Assembly: GCF_029210485.1 (NCBI RefSeq)
Contig: NZ_JARGET010000023.1
Coordinates: 1-64,000 of the forward strand
DNA length: 64,000 nt
Source of the DNA: Hoeflea sp. YIM 152468
GTDB taxonomy: Bacteria > Pseudomonadota > Alphaproteobacteria > Rhizobiales > Rhizobiaceae
Direction of reading: 5' to 3'
The notes under the pieces were generated by a model. It did no database searches and was not told the origin of the DNA. It was given only the letters and a program-made list of their open reading frames with translations. Position numbers and translations under genes: made by a program. Of this stretch, positions 19,840 through 29,592 are shown piece after piece. Each line of letters opens with the position of its first letter. Position 1 is the stretch's first letter.

Positions 19840-22170
19840 ATGGTGGTTGAGACGGCCCCTGGTTTGACGAATACCGAACCGGCCCGGCCCGCAGCCATCG
19901 GCGGCGGGCGGCAATCGGCTGGACATCAGGCTGACGGGCAAGACGCCGGCCGGCGCCGCAACCTGTTTAGCCTTCCGGGCCTTGCGCTGGTCATCACTGC
20001 CTTCCTGAGCGCCTTGATTTCATTTGCGATTCTTCTTGGGCTGACCCCGATCGAGCCGGTCGATCAGGTGGTTCTCGGCGCTGTCGTGGTCAACCTGGTC
20101 CTGGTCATTGGCCTGGTGACACTGGTGTATCTGGAAATCCGGATGCTGCTGAGGGCGCGGCGGCGGGGCAAAGCGGCGGCGAAGCTGCACATCCGCATTG
20201 TTGCGCTGTTTTCCATCGTGGCGATTCTTCCCGCCATTCTCGTAGCCATCGTCGCATCGATCACGCTGGATGTCGGGCTTGACCGCTGGTTTTCGATGCG
20301 GACCAAGTCGATCGTCAATTCGTCGCTGTCGGTGGCGCAGGCATATGTGCTGGAAAACGCGCGTTTTCTGCAGGGCCAGACGGTCTCCATGGCCAATGAT
20401 CTCGACAATGCACGCTCGCTATACACGCTGGATCGCATCGGCTTCAGCCAATTCATCACCCGCCAGGCGATCGGCCGCGGCCTGCTGGGCGCCTTTCTGT
20501 TGCGCGAAGATGGCAGCGTCATCCTGCAGGCCGACATCGAGACCGAGAGACCATTGCCGGCCGTGCCCGAACAGGCGCTGACAGATGCCGTCAAAGGCCA
20601 GCCAACCCTGATTCCGCCGGGCGTCACCAATCTGGTCGGCGCGCTGATGCCGCTACAGCAGATCAATGACACATTGCTCTATACCGTCCGGGTGGTCGAT
20701 CCGGAGGTCATGCGATCAATGCGATTGATGGAGGAGGCGACCCAGGAGTATCAGACGCTGGAGAAGGGGCGGGCATCGCTGCAACTCGCCTTCGGCATTC
20801 TGTATCTGGGGTTTGCGCTTATTGTTCTGCTGGCGGCGATCTGGACAGCCATCGCCGTCGCCGACAGGCTGGTCCGGCCGATCCGCATACTCATCGGCGC
20901 ATCCGACGACGTGGCCAGCGGCAATCTCGATGTGGTGGTTCCGGTGCACGCCTCGGATGGCGACGTCGGCTCGCTGGCGCAGACGTTCAACAACATGATC
21001 GTGCAGATCCGAAGCCAGCGTGATGAAATCCTCTCCGCCAAAGACCAGATCGACGATCGCCGCCGGTTCACCGAAGCGGTGCTATCGGGCGTGTCTGCAG
21101 GCGTTGTTGGCGTCGATCACAGGGGTGCGGTGACGATTGCCAACCGCTCGGCACGGCAAACCCTGGGCGACGGCCAGACCGAGGTGAAGGGGCAGCAATT
21201 TACCGTGCTGGCACCGGAATTTGCGACGATTATGGCCGAAGCCGCCATGCATCCACGCTCCGCCGCGACCGGCCAGGTGACGTTGCATCGCGGAGGCAAG
21301 GAGCGCACGCTCAACGTCAAGGTGTCGCGTGAGGAAAGCCATGACGGTCTGGTGTCCTTTGTCGTCACGCTTGACGACATCACCGACCTGCTGATCGCGC
21401 AGAGATCGACCGCCTGGGCCGATGTTGCCCGCCGTATCGCCCACGAGATCAAGAACCCGTTGACGCCGATCCAGTTGTCCGCCGATCGCATCCGCCGCCG
21501 TTATGGCCGTCAGATTCCGGAAGACGATCGCACGATTTTCGATCAGTGTACCAACACCATCATCCGCCAGGTTGAGGATATCGGACGGATGGTCGATGAG
21601 TTCTCCTCCTTCGCGCGGATGCCGAAACCGTCAAAGGCGCGCAGCGATCTGCGTGACATTCTCAAGGACGCCACTTTTTTGCGGGAAGTCAGCCGGAATG
21701 ATATTGAGTTCGTGACGGAATTTCCCGAGACGCCACTTGAAGGAGAGTTTGATCCGCGGATGCTGGGCCAGGCGTTCGGCAATCTGATCAAGAACGCCAC
21801 CGAGGCGATCGATGCGGTTCCGGACGGTGATGAGCGTTCGGGCAAGACCATCATTGTCCGGGCAGGGCGGTCAACTGACGGCAGCGAATACAGTGTCGAC
21901 ATCATCGACAACGGTCGCGGGTTTCCGGGTGAAAACCGGCACCGTCTGCTCGAACCTTATACCACCATGCGCGACAAGGGCACGGGGCTCGGGCTCGCCA
22001 TCGTCAAGAAAATCATAGATGACCACGGTGGCACGATCCAGTTGCGGGATGCGCCGGCTGAAGTCGATGGGGGCAAAGGCGCCATGATTACGGTCCGCCT
22101 TCCCGTGGATGCTCCGGCGCCGGCCCCCGAACAAGAAGAAAACGCAAAGGAACCGGCAGATGGCATCTGA
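19840..22170 (+). CDS. ntrY: Transmembrane sensor histidine kinase NtrY
   Basis: The membrane-bound kinase of the NtrYX system, tied to nitrogen and redox control in alphaproteobacteria. The 776 residues have membrane segments near the N-terminus (about 45-70, 80-105 and 135-155), a periplasmic sensor region, another membrane segment near 320-345, a HAMP linker, and a PAS domain. The kinase core has HEIKNPLTPIQLS with His at about residue 535, N-box NLIKNATEA, and G-boxes DNGRGFP and GTGLGLAIVKK. The ATG at 19840 follows GAGGAA; an earlier GTG at 19819 has no such site. The stop overlaps ntrX by 11 bases. Confidence 0.94.
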   Translation: MVVETAPGLTNTEPARPAAIGGGRQSAGHQADGQDAGRRRNLFSLPGLALVITAFLSALISFAILLGLTPIEPVDQVVLGAVVVNLVLVIGLVTLVYLEIRMLLRARRRGKAAAKLHIRIVALFSIVAILPAILVAIVASITLDVGLDRWFSMRTKSIVNSSLSVAQAYVLENARFLQGQTVSMANDLDNARSLYTLDRIGFSQFITRQAIGRGLLGAFLLREDGSVILQADIETERPLPAVPEQALTDAVKGQPTLIPPGVTNLVGALMPLQQINDTLLYTVRVVDPEVMRSMRLMEEATQEYQTLEKGRASLQLAFGILYLGFALIVLLAAIWTAIAVADRLVRPIRILIGASDDVASGNLDVVVPVHASDGDVGSLAQTFNNMIVQIRSQRDEILSAKDQIDDRRRFTEAVLSGVSAGVVGVDHRGAVTIANRSARQTLGDGQTEVKGQQFTVLAPEFATIMAEAAMHPRSAATGQVTLHRGGKERTLNVKVSREESHDGLVSFVVTLDDITDLLIAQRSTAWADVARRIAHEIKNPLTPIQLSADRIRRRYGRQIPEDDRTIFDQCTNTIIRQVEDIGRMVDEFSSFARMPKPSKARSDLRDILKDATFLREVSRNDIEFVTEFPETPLEGEFDPRMLGQAFGNLIKNATEAIDAVPDGDERSGKTIIVRAGRSTDGSEYSVDIIDNGRGFPGENRHRLLEPYTTMRDKGTGLGLAIVKKIIDDHGGTIQLRDAPAEVDGGKGAMITVRLPVDAPAPAPEQEENAKEPADGI

Positions 22171-23524
22171 CATTCTGGTCGTTGATGACGAAGCGGATAT
22201 TCGCGAAATTGTGTCCGGCATTCTCGACGATGAAGGCCACGAAACCCGGACTGCGGCGGACAGTGATTCCGCACTTGCGGCCATCAACGACCGGGTGCCG
22301 CGCCTGATCTTCCTCGATATCTGGCTGCAGGGAAGCCGGCTCGATGGACTGGCGCTGCTTGATGAGATCAAGGCACGCTATCCCGATCTGCCCGTGGTGA
22401 TGATATCCGGACACGGCAACATCGAGACCGCCGTCTCGGCGATCCAGCGTGGCGCCTATGATTTCATCGAGAAACCCTTCAAGGCCGACAGGTTGATTCT
22501 GGCTGCTGACCGGGCGCTCGAAACCTCCAAGCTCAAGCGTGAGGTTTCCGAACTCAAGAAGCGTTCGGGCGATTCGATCGAGTTGATCGGCACGTCAGTC
22601 GCCGTTTCGCAGCTCAAGCAGGCCATCGACAAGATTGCGCCGACCAACAGCCGGGTGATGATTCTGGGACCGTCGGGATCGGGAAAGGAACTGGTTGCCC
22701 GCCTGATTCATCGCAAGTCCGCCCGTGCTGGCGGCCCGTTTGTCGCACTCAATGCTGCCACCATCACCCCCGAGCGGATGGAAGTGGCGTTGTTTGGCAC
22801 CGAAAGTGCCGCCAGTCATGAACGCAAGATTGGCGCGCTGGAGGAAGCGCATGGCGGCATTCTCTATCTCGATGAAGTGGCCGATATGCCGCGCGGCACC
22901 CAGAACAAGATCCTGCGCGTGCTGGTTGATCAGCAGTTCGAGCGGGTTGGCGGCACCAAGCGGGTGAAGGTGGATGTGCGTATCATTTCCTCGACGGCGC
23001 GCAATCTTGAGGAGCTGATTGCCACAGGGGAGTTCCGCGAAGACCTCTATCACCGGCTTGCGGTCGTTCCTGTGCAAGTCCCATCGCTTACCGAGCGACG
23101 CGAGGATATTCCGTTTCTGGTCGACAGCTTCATGCGCGTCGTCTCCGAGCAGGCAGGGATCAAGAACCGCCGCATCGGCGAGGATGCGCTGGCGGTGATC
23201 CAGGCCCACACCTGGCCAGGCAATATCAGGCAATTGCGCAACTATATGGAGCGGTTGATGATTCTGGCCCGTTCGGATGGGCCGGAAACCGTGATCAGCG
23301 CCGACATGTTGCCCGATGACGTCTCCGACATGCTGCCCAAGGCCTCGGCGTCGGGATCCAACCACGTCATGACGCTGCCGCTGCGCGAGGCGCGCGAACT
23401 GTTCGAGCGCGACTATCTGATCGCCCAGATCAACCGGTTCGGCGGCAACATTTCCAGGACCGCGGAATTTGTCGGCATGGAGCGCTCCGCCCTGCATCGC
23501 AAATTGAAATCGCTTGGCGTATAA
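22160..23524 (+). CDS. ntrX: Response regulator NtrX (AAA+ type without GAFTGA)
   Basis: Partner of NtrY. The 454 residues have a receiver domain (Asp at about residue 53 in FLDIWLQG), an AAA+ domain with Walker A GPSGSGKE, and a C-terminal Fis-type helix (TAEFVGMERSALHRKLKSL). Where NtrC has GAFTGA, this protein reads ESAASHERKIGALEEAHGG, so the sigma-54 contact loop is missing. That is a known trait of alphaproteobacterial NtrX and suggests it acts without sigma-54. The frame extends upstream, but the ATG at 22160 begins the receiver directly. Confidence 0.94.
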   Translation: MASDILVVDDEADIREIVSGILDDEGHETRTAADSDSALAAINDRVPRLIFLDIWLQGSRLDGLALLDEIKARYPDLPVVMISGHGNIETAVSAIQRGAYDFIEKPFKADRLILAADRALETSKLKREVSELKKRSGDSIELIGTSVAVSQLKQAIDKIAPTNSRVMILGPSGSGKELVARLIHRKSARAGGPFVALNAATITPERMEVALFGTESAASHERKIGALEEAHGGILYLDEVADMPRGTQNKILRVLVDQQFERVGGTKRVKVDVRIISSTARNLEELIATGEFREDLYHRLAVVPVQVPSLTERREDIPFLVDSFMRVVSEQAGIKNRRIGEDALAVIQAHTWPGNIRQLRNYMERLMILARSDGPETVISADMLPDDVSDMLPKASASGSNHVMTLPLREARELFERDYLIAQINRFGGNISRTAEFVGMERSALHRKLKSLGV

Positions 23525-23578
23525 GCGGCACAAGGCGGCCGTGGCCGCAACAACTGGTGGGCGCTTGAGGGGTCGGCA

Positions 23579-24955
23579 ATGAAGGTCATCATTTGCGGTG
23601 CGGGACGTGTCGGCTACGGCATCGCTGAACGCTTGGCGGCCGAGGACAACGATGTGTCGGTCATCGACACTTCCGCCACCCTTGTGCAGGGCATTCGCGA
23701 CACGCTGGATGTGCGCAGCTATGTCGGTCATGGCGCCCATCCCGACGTCCTGGCGCAGGCGGGCGCCGATCAGGCGGACATGATCATCGCGGTTACGCTC
23801 TATGACGAGATCAACATGGTGGCCTGCCAGGTGGCGCACTCGATCTTCAATGTGCCGACCAAGATTGCCCGGATCCGGGCTCAGTCCTATCTGAAATCCC
23901 ACTGGGCCGATTTGTTTTCCCGCGATCATATGCCGATCGACGTCATCATCTCGCCGGAGGTTGAAGTCGGTCAGATGGTGTTGCGCCGCATCGCACTGCC
24001 GGGGGCGACCGATGTCGTCCGCTTCGCCGATGATCAGGTGGCGATGGTTGCCATCGAGTGCCTTGAAGATTGTCCCGTGGTCAACACGCCGCTGGCACAG
24101 TTGAGCGAGCTGTTTCCGGATCTGCTTGCCACGGTGGTTGGTGTCTGGCGTCACGACAAGCTGTTCGTACCCCATTCCTCCGACCAGCTGGAAACCGGTG
24201 ACCTCGCCTACGTCGTGTGTGACAAGGATCATGTCCGCCGCACGCTCGGCCTGTTTGGGCATGAGGAGCAGGAAGCCGGCCGAATCGTTATCTCCGGCGG
24301 CGGCAATATCGGCTATTATGTTGCAGCGGCGATTGAGGAACGGCAGCCGAAGACCAAAGTGAAAATCATCGAGACCGACCGTGCCCGTGCCGTCACCATC
24401 GCGGATTCGCTGTCACGCACCATTGTCCTCAACGGCTCGTCGCTGGACCACAACATACTGGTTGAGGCCGATATCCAGAATGCCGATCTGATGGTTGCCC
24501 TGACCAATGATGATCAGGTCAACATCTTGTCCTCGGTGATGGCCAAACGGCTTGGCTGCAAGGCCAATCTGGTGTTGATCAACAATCCCTCCTATCAGGA
24601 TTTCACCAGGACACTGGGAATTGATGCCCACATCAATCCGCGTGCGGTGACCATCTCCCGCATTCTCCAGCACGTCCGCCGCGGCCGCATTCGCGCGGTC
24701 TATGCGGTGCAGAAGGGGGCCGCTGAAGTGATCGAGGCGGAAGCGCTCGAGACTTCGCCGCTGGTCGGCAAGCCATTGCGCAGCCTCGATCTTCCCGACG
24801 GTGTCCGCGTCGGCGCAATCTACCGCGACAAAAAGGTGTTGCGCCCGGACGGATCGTTGAAAATCAAGGCCAAGGACCGGGTGGTGATGTTCGCCGCAGT
24901 CGAATCGGTGCGGCATGTGGAACAGATGTTCCGCGTCAGCCTCGAGTTTTTCTGA
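23579..24955 (+). CDS. trkA: Trk system potassium uptake regulatory protein TrkA
   Basis: A peripheral NAD-binding subunit that gates the TrkH channel. The 458 residues carry two RCK repeats. The first opens with MKVIICGAGRVGYGIAERLA, a Rossmann glycine motif, and the second at about residue 233 with ISGGGNIGYYVAAAIEE; each is followed by a TrkA-C region. Length is normal. It starts 54 bases after ntrX and its stop is four bases before the trkH start. The ntrX-trkA neighbourhood is typical of rhizobia. Confidence 0.95.
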   Translation: MKVIICGAGRVGYGIAERLAAEDNDVSVIDTSATLVQGIRDTLDVRSYVGHGAHPDVLAQAGADQADMIIAVTLYDEINMVACQVAHSIFNVPTKIARIRAQSYLKSHWADLFSRDHMPIDVIISPEVEVGQMVLRRIALPGATDVVRFADDQVAMVAIECLEDCPVVNTPLAQLSELFPDLLATVVGVWRHDKLFVPHSSDQLETGDLAYVVCDKDHVRRTLGLFGHEEQEAGRIVISGGGNIGYYVAAAIEERQPKTKVKIIETDRARAVTIADSLSRTIVLNGSSLDHNILVEADIQNADLMVALTNDDQVNILSSVMAKRLGCKANLVLINNPSYQDFTRTLGIDAHINPRAVTISRILQHVRRGRIRAVYAVQKGAAEVIEAEALETSPLVGKPLRSLDLPDGVRVGAIYRDKKVLRPDGSLKIKAKDRVVMFAAVESVRHVEQMFRVSLEFF

Positions 24956-24959
24956 TCCC

Positions 24960-26429
24960 ATGCTTGGCGTTCTGCACGTTCTGGCGGTTGCGGTTGCGGT
25001 GATGTTCGCGCTGATTGCACCGTCTGTGCTGTTTGCGATTGCCGACGGAATGCAGGAGCTTGCCCTGTCGATGCTGCTGGTTGGCGCACTGGGCGTGTTC
25101 TCGGCGCTGATGGTGCTGGGTTCGATTGCCGGCTTCAAGCGCCCGCTGGGGCGTGCTTCGGGCTATCTGGCGCTGGTCGCGATGTGGGTTCTGGTGCCGG
25201 TCGTGGCCGCGGTGTCGTTCAAGACCCTGGCCGGGTTGAGCTGGGTCGATGCCTGGTTCGAGGCGGTGGCCGCTCTGACCACGTCGGGGGTTACCCAATT
25301 GCCGCGCGAAACCGCGCCCCAGGCGATCCTGTTCTGGCGCGCCACGGTTGAGTGGTACGGCGGGTTTCTGATGCTGTTGTCGATCATTCATGTGCTGGCG
25401 CCGGGCGGATTTGGTGGTTTGCCCGCCGGTGACCGCCGCGTTCTCACCGGTCAGGCCAGCGACATGACGATCGATCTTGGCGAGTTCCGCCAGGTGATGA
25501 CCCATTACATGCTTCTGACTTTCCTGGTTTTTGTCGGATTGATGCTGGCCGGGGTCAACGGACCTTATGCCGCCATGATGTCGATGATCGCCATTGCCAC
25601 CGGCGGCTTCCTTCCCTTTGAAGGGGCGCTTGAAAACCATGCCGGTCCGATGGCGCAACTGGTGCTGGCGGCCGGGCTTGCGCTCGGGACCGTCAGCGTG
25701 TTTTGGCGCCGGCGCATGCTGCGCTCGCCGCGGATGTTTTTCGCCAACAATCCGGAAATGGTGGTGATCGGCCTGGTGATCCTTGTGGTTGCGTTCTTTT
25801 TCGCCGCCCGCCTGTCGTCGGTGTCAGGCGGCAATGATCTGGGACCGATATTTGCCGAAAGCCTGTTGGTGGCGACGTCGCTGGTCGGCACCAGCGGGAT
25901 TGAGAGCCGGCCAGGTGTCATCGCGTTGTGGCCTGATCTCACCGTCCTGGTGATCGTGTTGATCGGGGGCGGCATCTACTCGACGACCGGCGGCTTCAAG
26001 GTCTACCGGATTGTCGCCATGGCAGTGCATTCCGCCCGTGAACTCAACCAGTTGATCTATCCCAGCGGGGTGACGAACCTGCGCTTTGGACAGCAGGTCA
26101 TCGACGACACCAGCATGCGGGCGATCTGGACCTATTTCGCGCTGTCCTTGTTGATCATTGCCTTTGCGGCGATGGCGCTGACGCTCGGCGCCACCGATTT
26201 CGAAGGCGGAATCACCATGGCGATCGCGTTCTTTTCCAATGCCGGCCCGGTCTATGAGGCGCTGGTGCCCGTCGCCTATGCAACCGAACCGGTAAACCAG
26301 GACTGGCCGCAATTTGCCACCATGCCCGCGTCTGCCAAGCTCACCGGCATTGTGGTCATGACCCTGGGGCGGCTTGAGGTCATGATTGTTTTCGCGGTTT
26401 TGAACATTCGCTACTGGATGAGCCATTAA
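24960..26429 (+). CDS. trkH: Trk-type potassium transporter subunit TrkH
   Basis: The membrane channel subunit of the Trk system. The 489 residues contain many hydrophobic segments and the pore-loop motifs of the family: AALTTSGVTQLP, IAIATGGFLPF, LVGTSGIESRPG and a final loop near AFFSNAGPVYE. The frame is open upstream inside trkA, but the ATG at 24960 begins the first membrane helix. It forms an operon with trkA. 294 bases separate it from hfq. Confidence 0.92.
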   Translation: MLGVLHVLAVAVAVMFALIAPSVLFAIADGMQELALSMLLVGALGVFSALMVLGSIAGFKRPLGRASGYLALVAMWVLVPVVAAVSFKTLAGLSWVDAWFEAVAALTTSGVTQLPRETAPQAILFWRATVEWYGGFLMLLSIIHVLAPGGFGGLPAGDRRVLTGQASDMTIDLGEFRQVMTHYMLLTFLVFVGLMLAGVNGPYAAMMSMIAIATGGFLPFEGALENHAGPMAQLVLAAGLALGTVSVFWRRRMLRSPRMFFANNPEMVVIGLVILVVAFFFAARLSSVSGGNDLGPIFAESLLVATSLVGTSGIESRPGVIALWPDLTVLVIVLIGGGIYSTTGGFKVYRIVAMAVHSARELNQLIYPSGVTNLRFGQQVIDDTSMRAIWTYFALSLLIIAFAAMALTLGATDFEGGITMAIAFFSNAGPVYEALVPVAYATEPVNQDWPQFATMPASAKLTGIVVMTLGRLEVMIVFAVLNIRYWMSH

Positions 26430-26723
26430 ACCCGGTTCCTGACCGAAGCGGTTGAAGTCCGCAAAATCAAGTGTTTACAAAACCCCGCAACAGTGGTCTT
26501 CTGTGCGGTGTTCGGACCAGCATTTTTTCTGTCAGCAGCGTTTTTTTTGGTGTTCTGTTTGTCAGGGATAAGAATGGGAATGTTCGGGGCTTGAGGCAAC
26601 GCAAGGCTGTTGCCTTTCATGCGCTTTTCATGGTTGAAGAATGCGGATGTCATCAAGGCCGGAACGAGTGCGGTAATGACCTGCGGAAATGCGGGCAAGA
26701 AAAAGACGGATGAAAAATCGCAA
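26430..26723. other. hfq upstream region
   Basis: A 294-base gap with no convincing gene. It contains two T-runs (about 26522-26528 and 26541-26548) and a 7-base inverted repeat, AGGCAAC at 26594-26600 with GTTGCCT at 26609-26615, followed by TTTC. The repeat could be a weak terminator or a regulatory hairpin. hfq leaders in other bacteria are autoregulated; nothing here proves this. Confidence 0.4.
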
Positions 26724-26972
26724 ATGGCGGAGCGTTCACAAAACCTGCAGGATCTTTTTCTCAACACAGTTCGGAAGCAGAAGATCTCCCTGACGATCTT
26801 TTTGATCAATGGGGTGAAACTGACCGGTGTGGTGACGTCATTTGATAACTTTTGCGTGCTGTTGAGACGTGATGGCCATTCGCAGCTTGTCTACAAGCAT
26901 GCGATTTCCACGATCATGCCAAGCCAGCCGGTGCAGATGTTTGAAAATGAGGACGCCACACCCGGCGCCTGA
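26724..26972 (+). CDS. hfq: RNA chaperone Hfq
   Basis: A ring-forming Sm-like protein that pairs small RNAs with mRNAs. The 82 residues match the rhizobial length. The Sm1 region reads [19 protein letters not shown], followed by [15 protein letters not shown], and Sm2 contains [10 protein letters not shown], the Hfq hallmark. The open frame extends to 26610, but the ATG at 26724 gives the family N-terminus [10 protein letters not shown]. Its ribosome binding site is weak (ACGGA). The 3' end overlaps the likely hflX start by 26 bases. Confidence 0.97.
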   Translation: MAERSQNLQDLFLNTVRKQKISLTIFLINGVKLTGVVTSFDNFCVLLRRDGHSQLVYKHAISTIMPSQPVQMFENEDATPGA

Positions 26973-28353
26973 CAGGAAAACGCAAATCGAAACTGTAGAC
27001 AGCTCCGGAAATTTCTTCGACGCGGACAGCAAGTCCGGCGTCATGCGCGCAATTGTGCTGGTTCCGACCCTGCGCAGCCGCAACGCCGCACCCGGCAGTG
27101 GTGAGGCCGACAAGCGGCCTGATGCCAACCGCATGGCAGAGGCAGTCGGTCTGGCCGGCGCCATCGATCTCGAAGTGGCCGAGGCGCTGCTGGTGCCGGT
27201 ATCCGCGCCGCGGCCTTCGACCTTGTTCGGCAAGGGCAAAATGCTCGAGATCCAGGCTCTGATCGATGCGACCGACTCGCATCTGGTCATCGTCGATCAT
27301 CCGCTAACACCGGTGCAGCAGCGCAATATGGAGACGGAATGGGGGGTCAAGGTGATTGACCGCACCGGACTGATCCTGGAAATTTTCGGGCGCCGCGCTT
27401 CCACCAAGGAAGGTGTGTTGCAGGTCGAGCTGGCACACCTCAATTATCAGAGGGGCCGGCTGGTGCGCAGCTGGACCCACCTTGAACGCCAGCGCGGCGG
27501 TGGCGGCTTCATGGGCGGTCCCGGCGAGACCCAGATCGAGTCCGACAGGCGGCTGCTGCAGGAGCGGATCGTCAAGCTGGAGCGTGAACTCGAGCAGGTG
27601 CGCCGCACCCGGCAACTGCACCGCGCCAAACGCAAGAAAGTGCCGCACCCGATTGTGGCGCTGGTCGGCTACACCAATGCCGGCAAATCCACCCTGTTCA
27701 ACCGTATCACCGGCGCCGATGTGCTGGCCGAAGACATGCTTTTTGCCACGCTTGACCCGACGCTGAGGCGGATGAAACTGCCGCATGGCAGCACGGTGAT
27801 CCTGTCTGATACGGTTGGTTTCATTTCCAATTTGCCGACCCATCTGGTCGCCGCCTTCCGGGCGACGCTGGAAGAGGTGGTGGAGGCTGATCTTATCCTC
27901 CATGTGCGCGACATGTCCGATCCCGACCGCAGTTCCCAGGCCGCCGATGTGGAAGCGATTCTCAACAGTCTGGGTGTCGGCGAGATCGAACCGCGGCGAA
28001 TGCTCGAGGTGTGGAACAAGGTGGACCTGCTTGACGCCGAAGCCGCCGAATCCCTGCGCGTCCGGGCTCAATCCGGCGAAGCCATCGTTGTGTCGGCGCT
28101 GAAAGGCGAGGGCATTGATTCCCTGCTGACGGCGGTTGAAGCCCGCATTTCCGGCAAGCTCTCCACCCGCACGACAGTGCTGACCTCGCAGCAATTGCCG
28201 GTGATGTCCTGGATCTATGAGCGCGGCCGGGTCAAGAGCCGCATCGATCACGAAGACGGCTCGGTTGAGCTGACGGCCGAATTCACCGAATCCGACAGCC
28301 AGGATCTCGACCGGCAGCTCGGTCTGGGGCCGAAGCCGGAAGCTGACTTCTAG
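26947..28353 (+). CDS. hflX: GTPase HflX
   Basis: A ribosome-associated GTPase that splits stalled or heat-damaged ribosomes. The 468 residues have the N-terminal HflX domain ([52 protein letters not shown]), then a Ras-like GTPase domain with G1 GYTNAGKS, G3 DTVGF and G4 NKVD. The ATG at 26947, inside the end of hfq, is chosen; the next ATG at 27043 is an alternative. The hfq-hflX pair is conserved widely in Proteobacteria. Confidence 0.94.
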   Translation: MRTPHPAPDRKTQIETVDSSGNFFDADSKSGVMRAIVLVPTLRSRNAAPGSGEADKRPDANRMAEAVGLAGAIDLEVAEALLVPVSAPRPSTLFGKGKMLEIQALIDATDSHLVIVDHPLTPVQQRNMETEWGVKVIDRTGLILEIFGRRASTKEGVLQVELAHLNYQRGRLVRSWTHLERQRGGGGFMGGPGETQIESDRRLLQERIVKLERELEQVRRTRQLHRAKRKKVPHPIVALVGYTNAGKSTLFNRITGADVLAEDMLFATLDPTLRRMKLPHGSTVILSDTVGFISNLPTHLVAAFRATLEEVVEADLILHVRDMSDPDRSSQAADVEAILNSLGVGEIEPRRMLEVWNKVDLLDAEAAESLRVRAQSGEAIVVSALKGEGIDSLLTAVEARISGKLSTRTTVLTSQQLPVMSWIYERGRVKSRIDHEDGSVELTAEFTESDSQDLDRQLGLGPKPEADF

Positions 28354-28488
28354 CCACGGATTTCGCCAGGCGCCTGGTGGTCAGAGCAGAAGCTTCCCCG
28401 CTCAAGATTTCGGTTTCATGCGCCAAGCAAGTACCGGATCGTCTTGTTGCTCGCGAGGCTGATAGCATGCACGACGGCAGATGGCATT

Positions 28489-28502
28489 GTCCGGATCCGG
28501 AC
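28489..28502. repeat. 14-bp perfect palindrome GTCCGGATCCGGAC
   Basis: GTCCGGATCCGGAC reads the same on both strands. It lies about 135 bases after the hflX stop and could be an operator for a dimeric regulator. Confidence 0.6.
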
Positions 28503-28564
28503 CCCGAACCTTTTTCCGGCCCATGGCACCGTCGAGCCGGTCATCTGGTAATTCGTCGAACAAA

Positions 28565-28605
28565 CCCCACATTGGCAACAGCGATGGTTTTCGTGCAATG
28601 TGGGG
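28565..28605. promoter_or_regulatory. 10-bp perfect inverted repeat upstream of the 28.7-kb gene
   Basis: CCCCACATTG at 28565-28574 and CAATGTGGGG at 28596-28605 are exact inverted arms separated by 21 bases. The right arm ends 12 bases before a TTGACA box, a position suited to a regulator binding two half-sites. A structured RNA is an alternative only if transcription starts further upstream. Confidence 0.55.
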
Positions 28606-28617
28606 CGCAATCGGGTT

Positions 28618-28645
28618 TTGACAGCAAGCCATTTCCCTTCTACCG
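28618..28645 (+). promoter_or_regulatory. Putative promoter of the endonuclease/phosphatase-fold gene
   Basis: A perfect TTGACA (28618-28623) is followed after 16 bases by CTACCG, a weak rhizobial-type -10. It is about 80 bases before the likely ATG at 28723. Confidence 0.35.
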
Positions 28646-28722
28646 CACCGGCATTGAGAGGCCCCGTGGTGTGGCGAGGGCGATGGCGGCAGGCCGTGAC
28701 AACAAAGGCTGGTGGGTTTGAC

Positions 28723-29505
28723 ATGGTTGAGTGCAGCGAATCAGGCGAGAAGAATACCGCTTCCATCAGCGTCGCCACCTACAATGTGCGCAAGGCAATC
28801 GGGGGCGACTACCGGCGTGATCCCGAACGCGTTCTGGAAGCTGTGGCAAATCTGGGCGTCGATATCGTCGCCCTGCAGGAGGCGGATTATCGCTTCAAGC
28901 AGCGCAAGCCGATTTTCAGCTCCTCTCAGGTTCGCCACCACACCCAACTGCACACTGTCTCGCTCAATCACAATCAGAACGGGCTTGGCTGGCATGGCAA
29001 TATTCTGCTCGTCAATCCGGACCTGCGCATACTCGACGCCCGGACGATAGAACTGAAGGGCCTGGAGCCGCGGGGCGGTTTGCTGGTTGATCTCGCCCAT
29101 GGCGACACTGAAATTCGGGTGATCTGCGCCCATCTGGGACTTCTCGCCGCCTACCGGCGCCGTCAGGCCGAGACCCTGGTGGAAGCCGCAGACCCGGGCT
29201 CGGGCCGGGTGACGTTGATGATGGGAGATTTCAATTGCTGGGGCAAGGGGCGCTGGAGCCTGAAGCCGTTTCGTGACTGCATGCAGGAAGCGGAATGTGG
29301 CAAGACCTTTCCCGCCGGTTTTCCTGTCGCGGCCCTGGATCAGATTTTCTACGCGGGCCCGTTGCAGCTCAAATCCGCCGGCCGGATTCAAACGGGCCTG
29401 ACCCGCATGGCATCGGACCATCTGCCGGTCCGGGCCCAGTTCGACATCGGCGCCGCGGCTGCACCAGATGCCGGACGGCCTCAGGCGCAGCCTGCCCTTG
29501 CATGA
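28723..29505 (+). CDS. Endonuclease/exonuclease/phosphatase-family protein
   Basis: A 260-residue protein with the catalytic blocks of the EEP fold: VATYNVRKAIGG, the metal-binding Glu in VALQEADYRF, GDFNCW and the C-terminal SDHLPVRAQF. Such proteins cleave phosphodiesters in DNA, RNA, lipids or small molecules; no specific substrate can be read here. There is no signal peptide. The ATG at 28723 is chosen because the fold starts 17 residues later; an upstream open stretch to 28600 shows no family similarity. The next gene is convergent. Confidence 0.8.
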   Translation: MVECSESGEKNTASISVATYNVRKAIGGDYRRDPERVLEAVANLGVDIVALQEADYRFKQRKPIFSSSQVRHHTQLHTVSLNHNQNGLGWHGNILLVNPDLRILDARTIELKGLEPRGGLLVDLAHGDTEIRVICAHLGLLAAYRRRQAETLVEAADPGSGRVTLMMGDFNCWGKGRWSLKPFRDCMQEAECGKTFPAGFPVAALDQIFYAGPLQLKSAGRIQTGLTRMASDHLPVRAQFDIGAAAAPDAGRPQAQPALA

Positions 29506-29592
29506 GCCGTCCGGCGGCATCCAACCGGGTGCGCCAGGGCCGCAGCAACGGCTCTGATCCCGTGGCTCACAGATGCATCCGTTTGAGCGACA

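Larger units (their letters stand above)
28354..28722. other. Intergenic region with two strong palindromes
   Basis: A 369-base gap between hflX and the endonuclease/phosphatase-fold gene. No frame in it resembles a protein family. It contains a 14-base perfect palindrome (28489-28502), a 10-base perfect inverted repeat (28565-28605) and a TTGACA box (28618). In many rhizobia mazG follows hflX; it is absent here. Confidence 0.5.
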
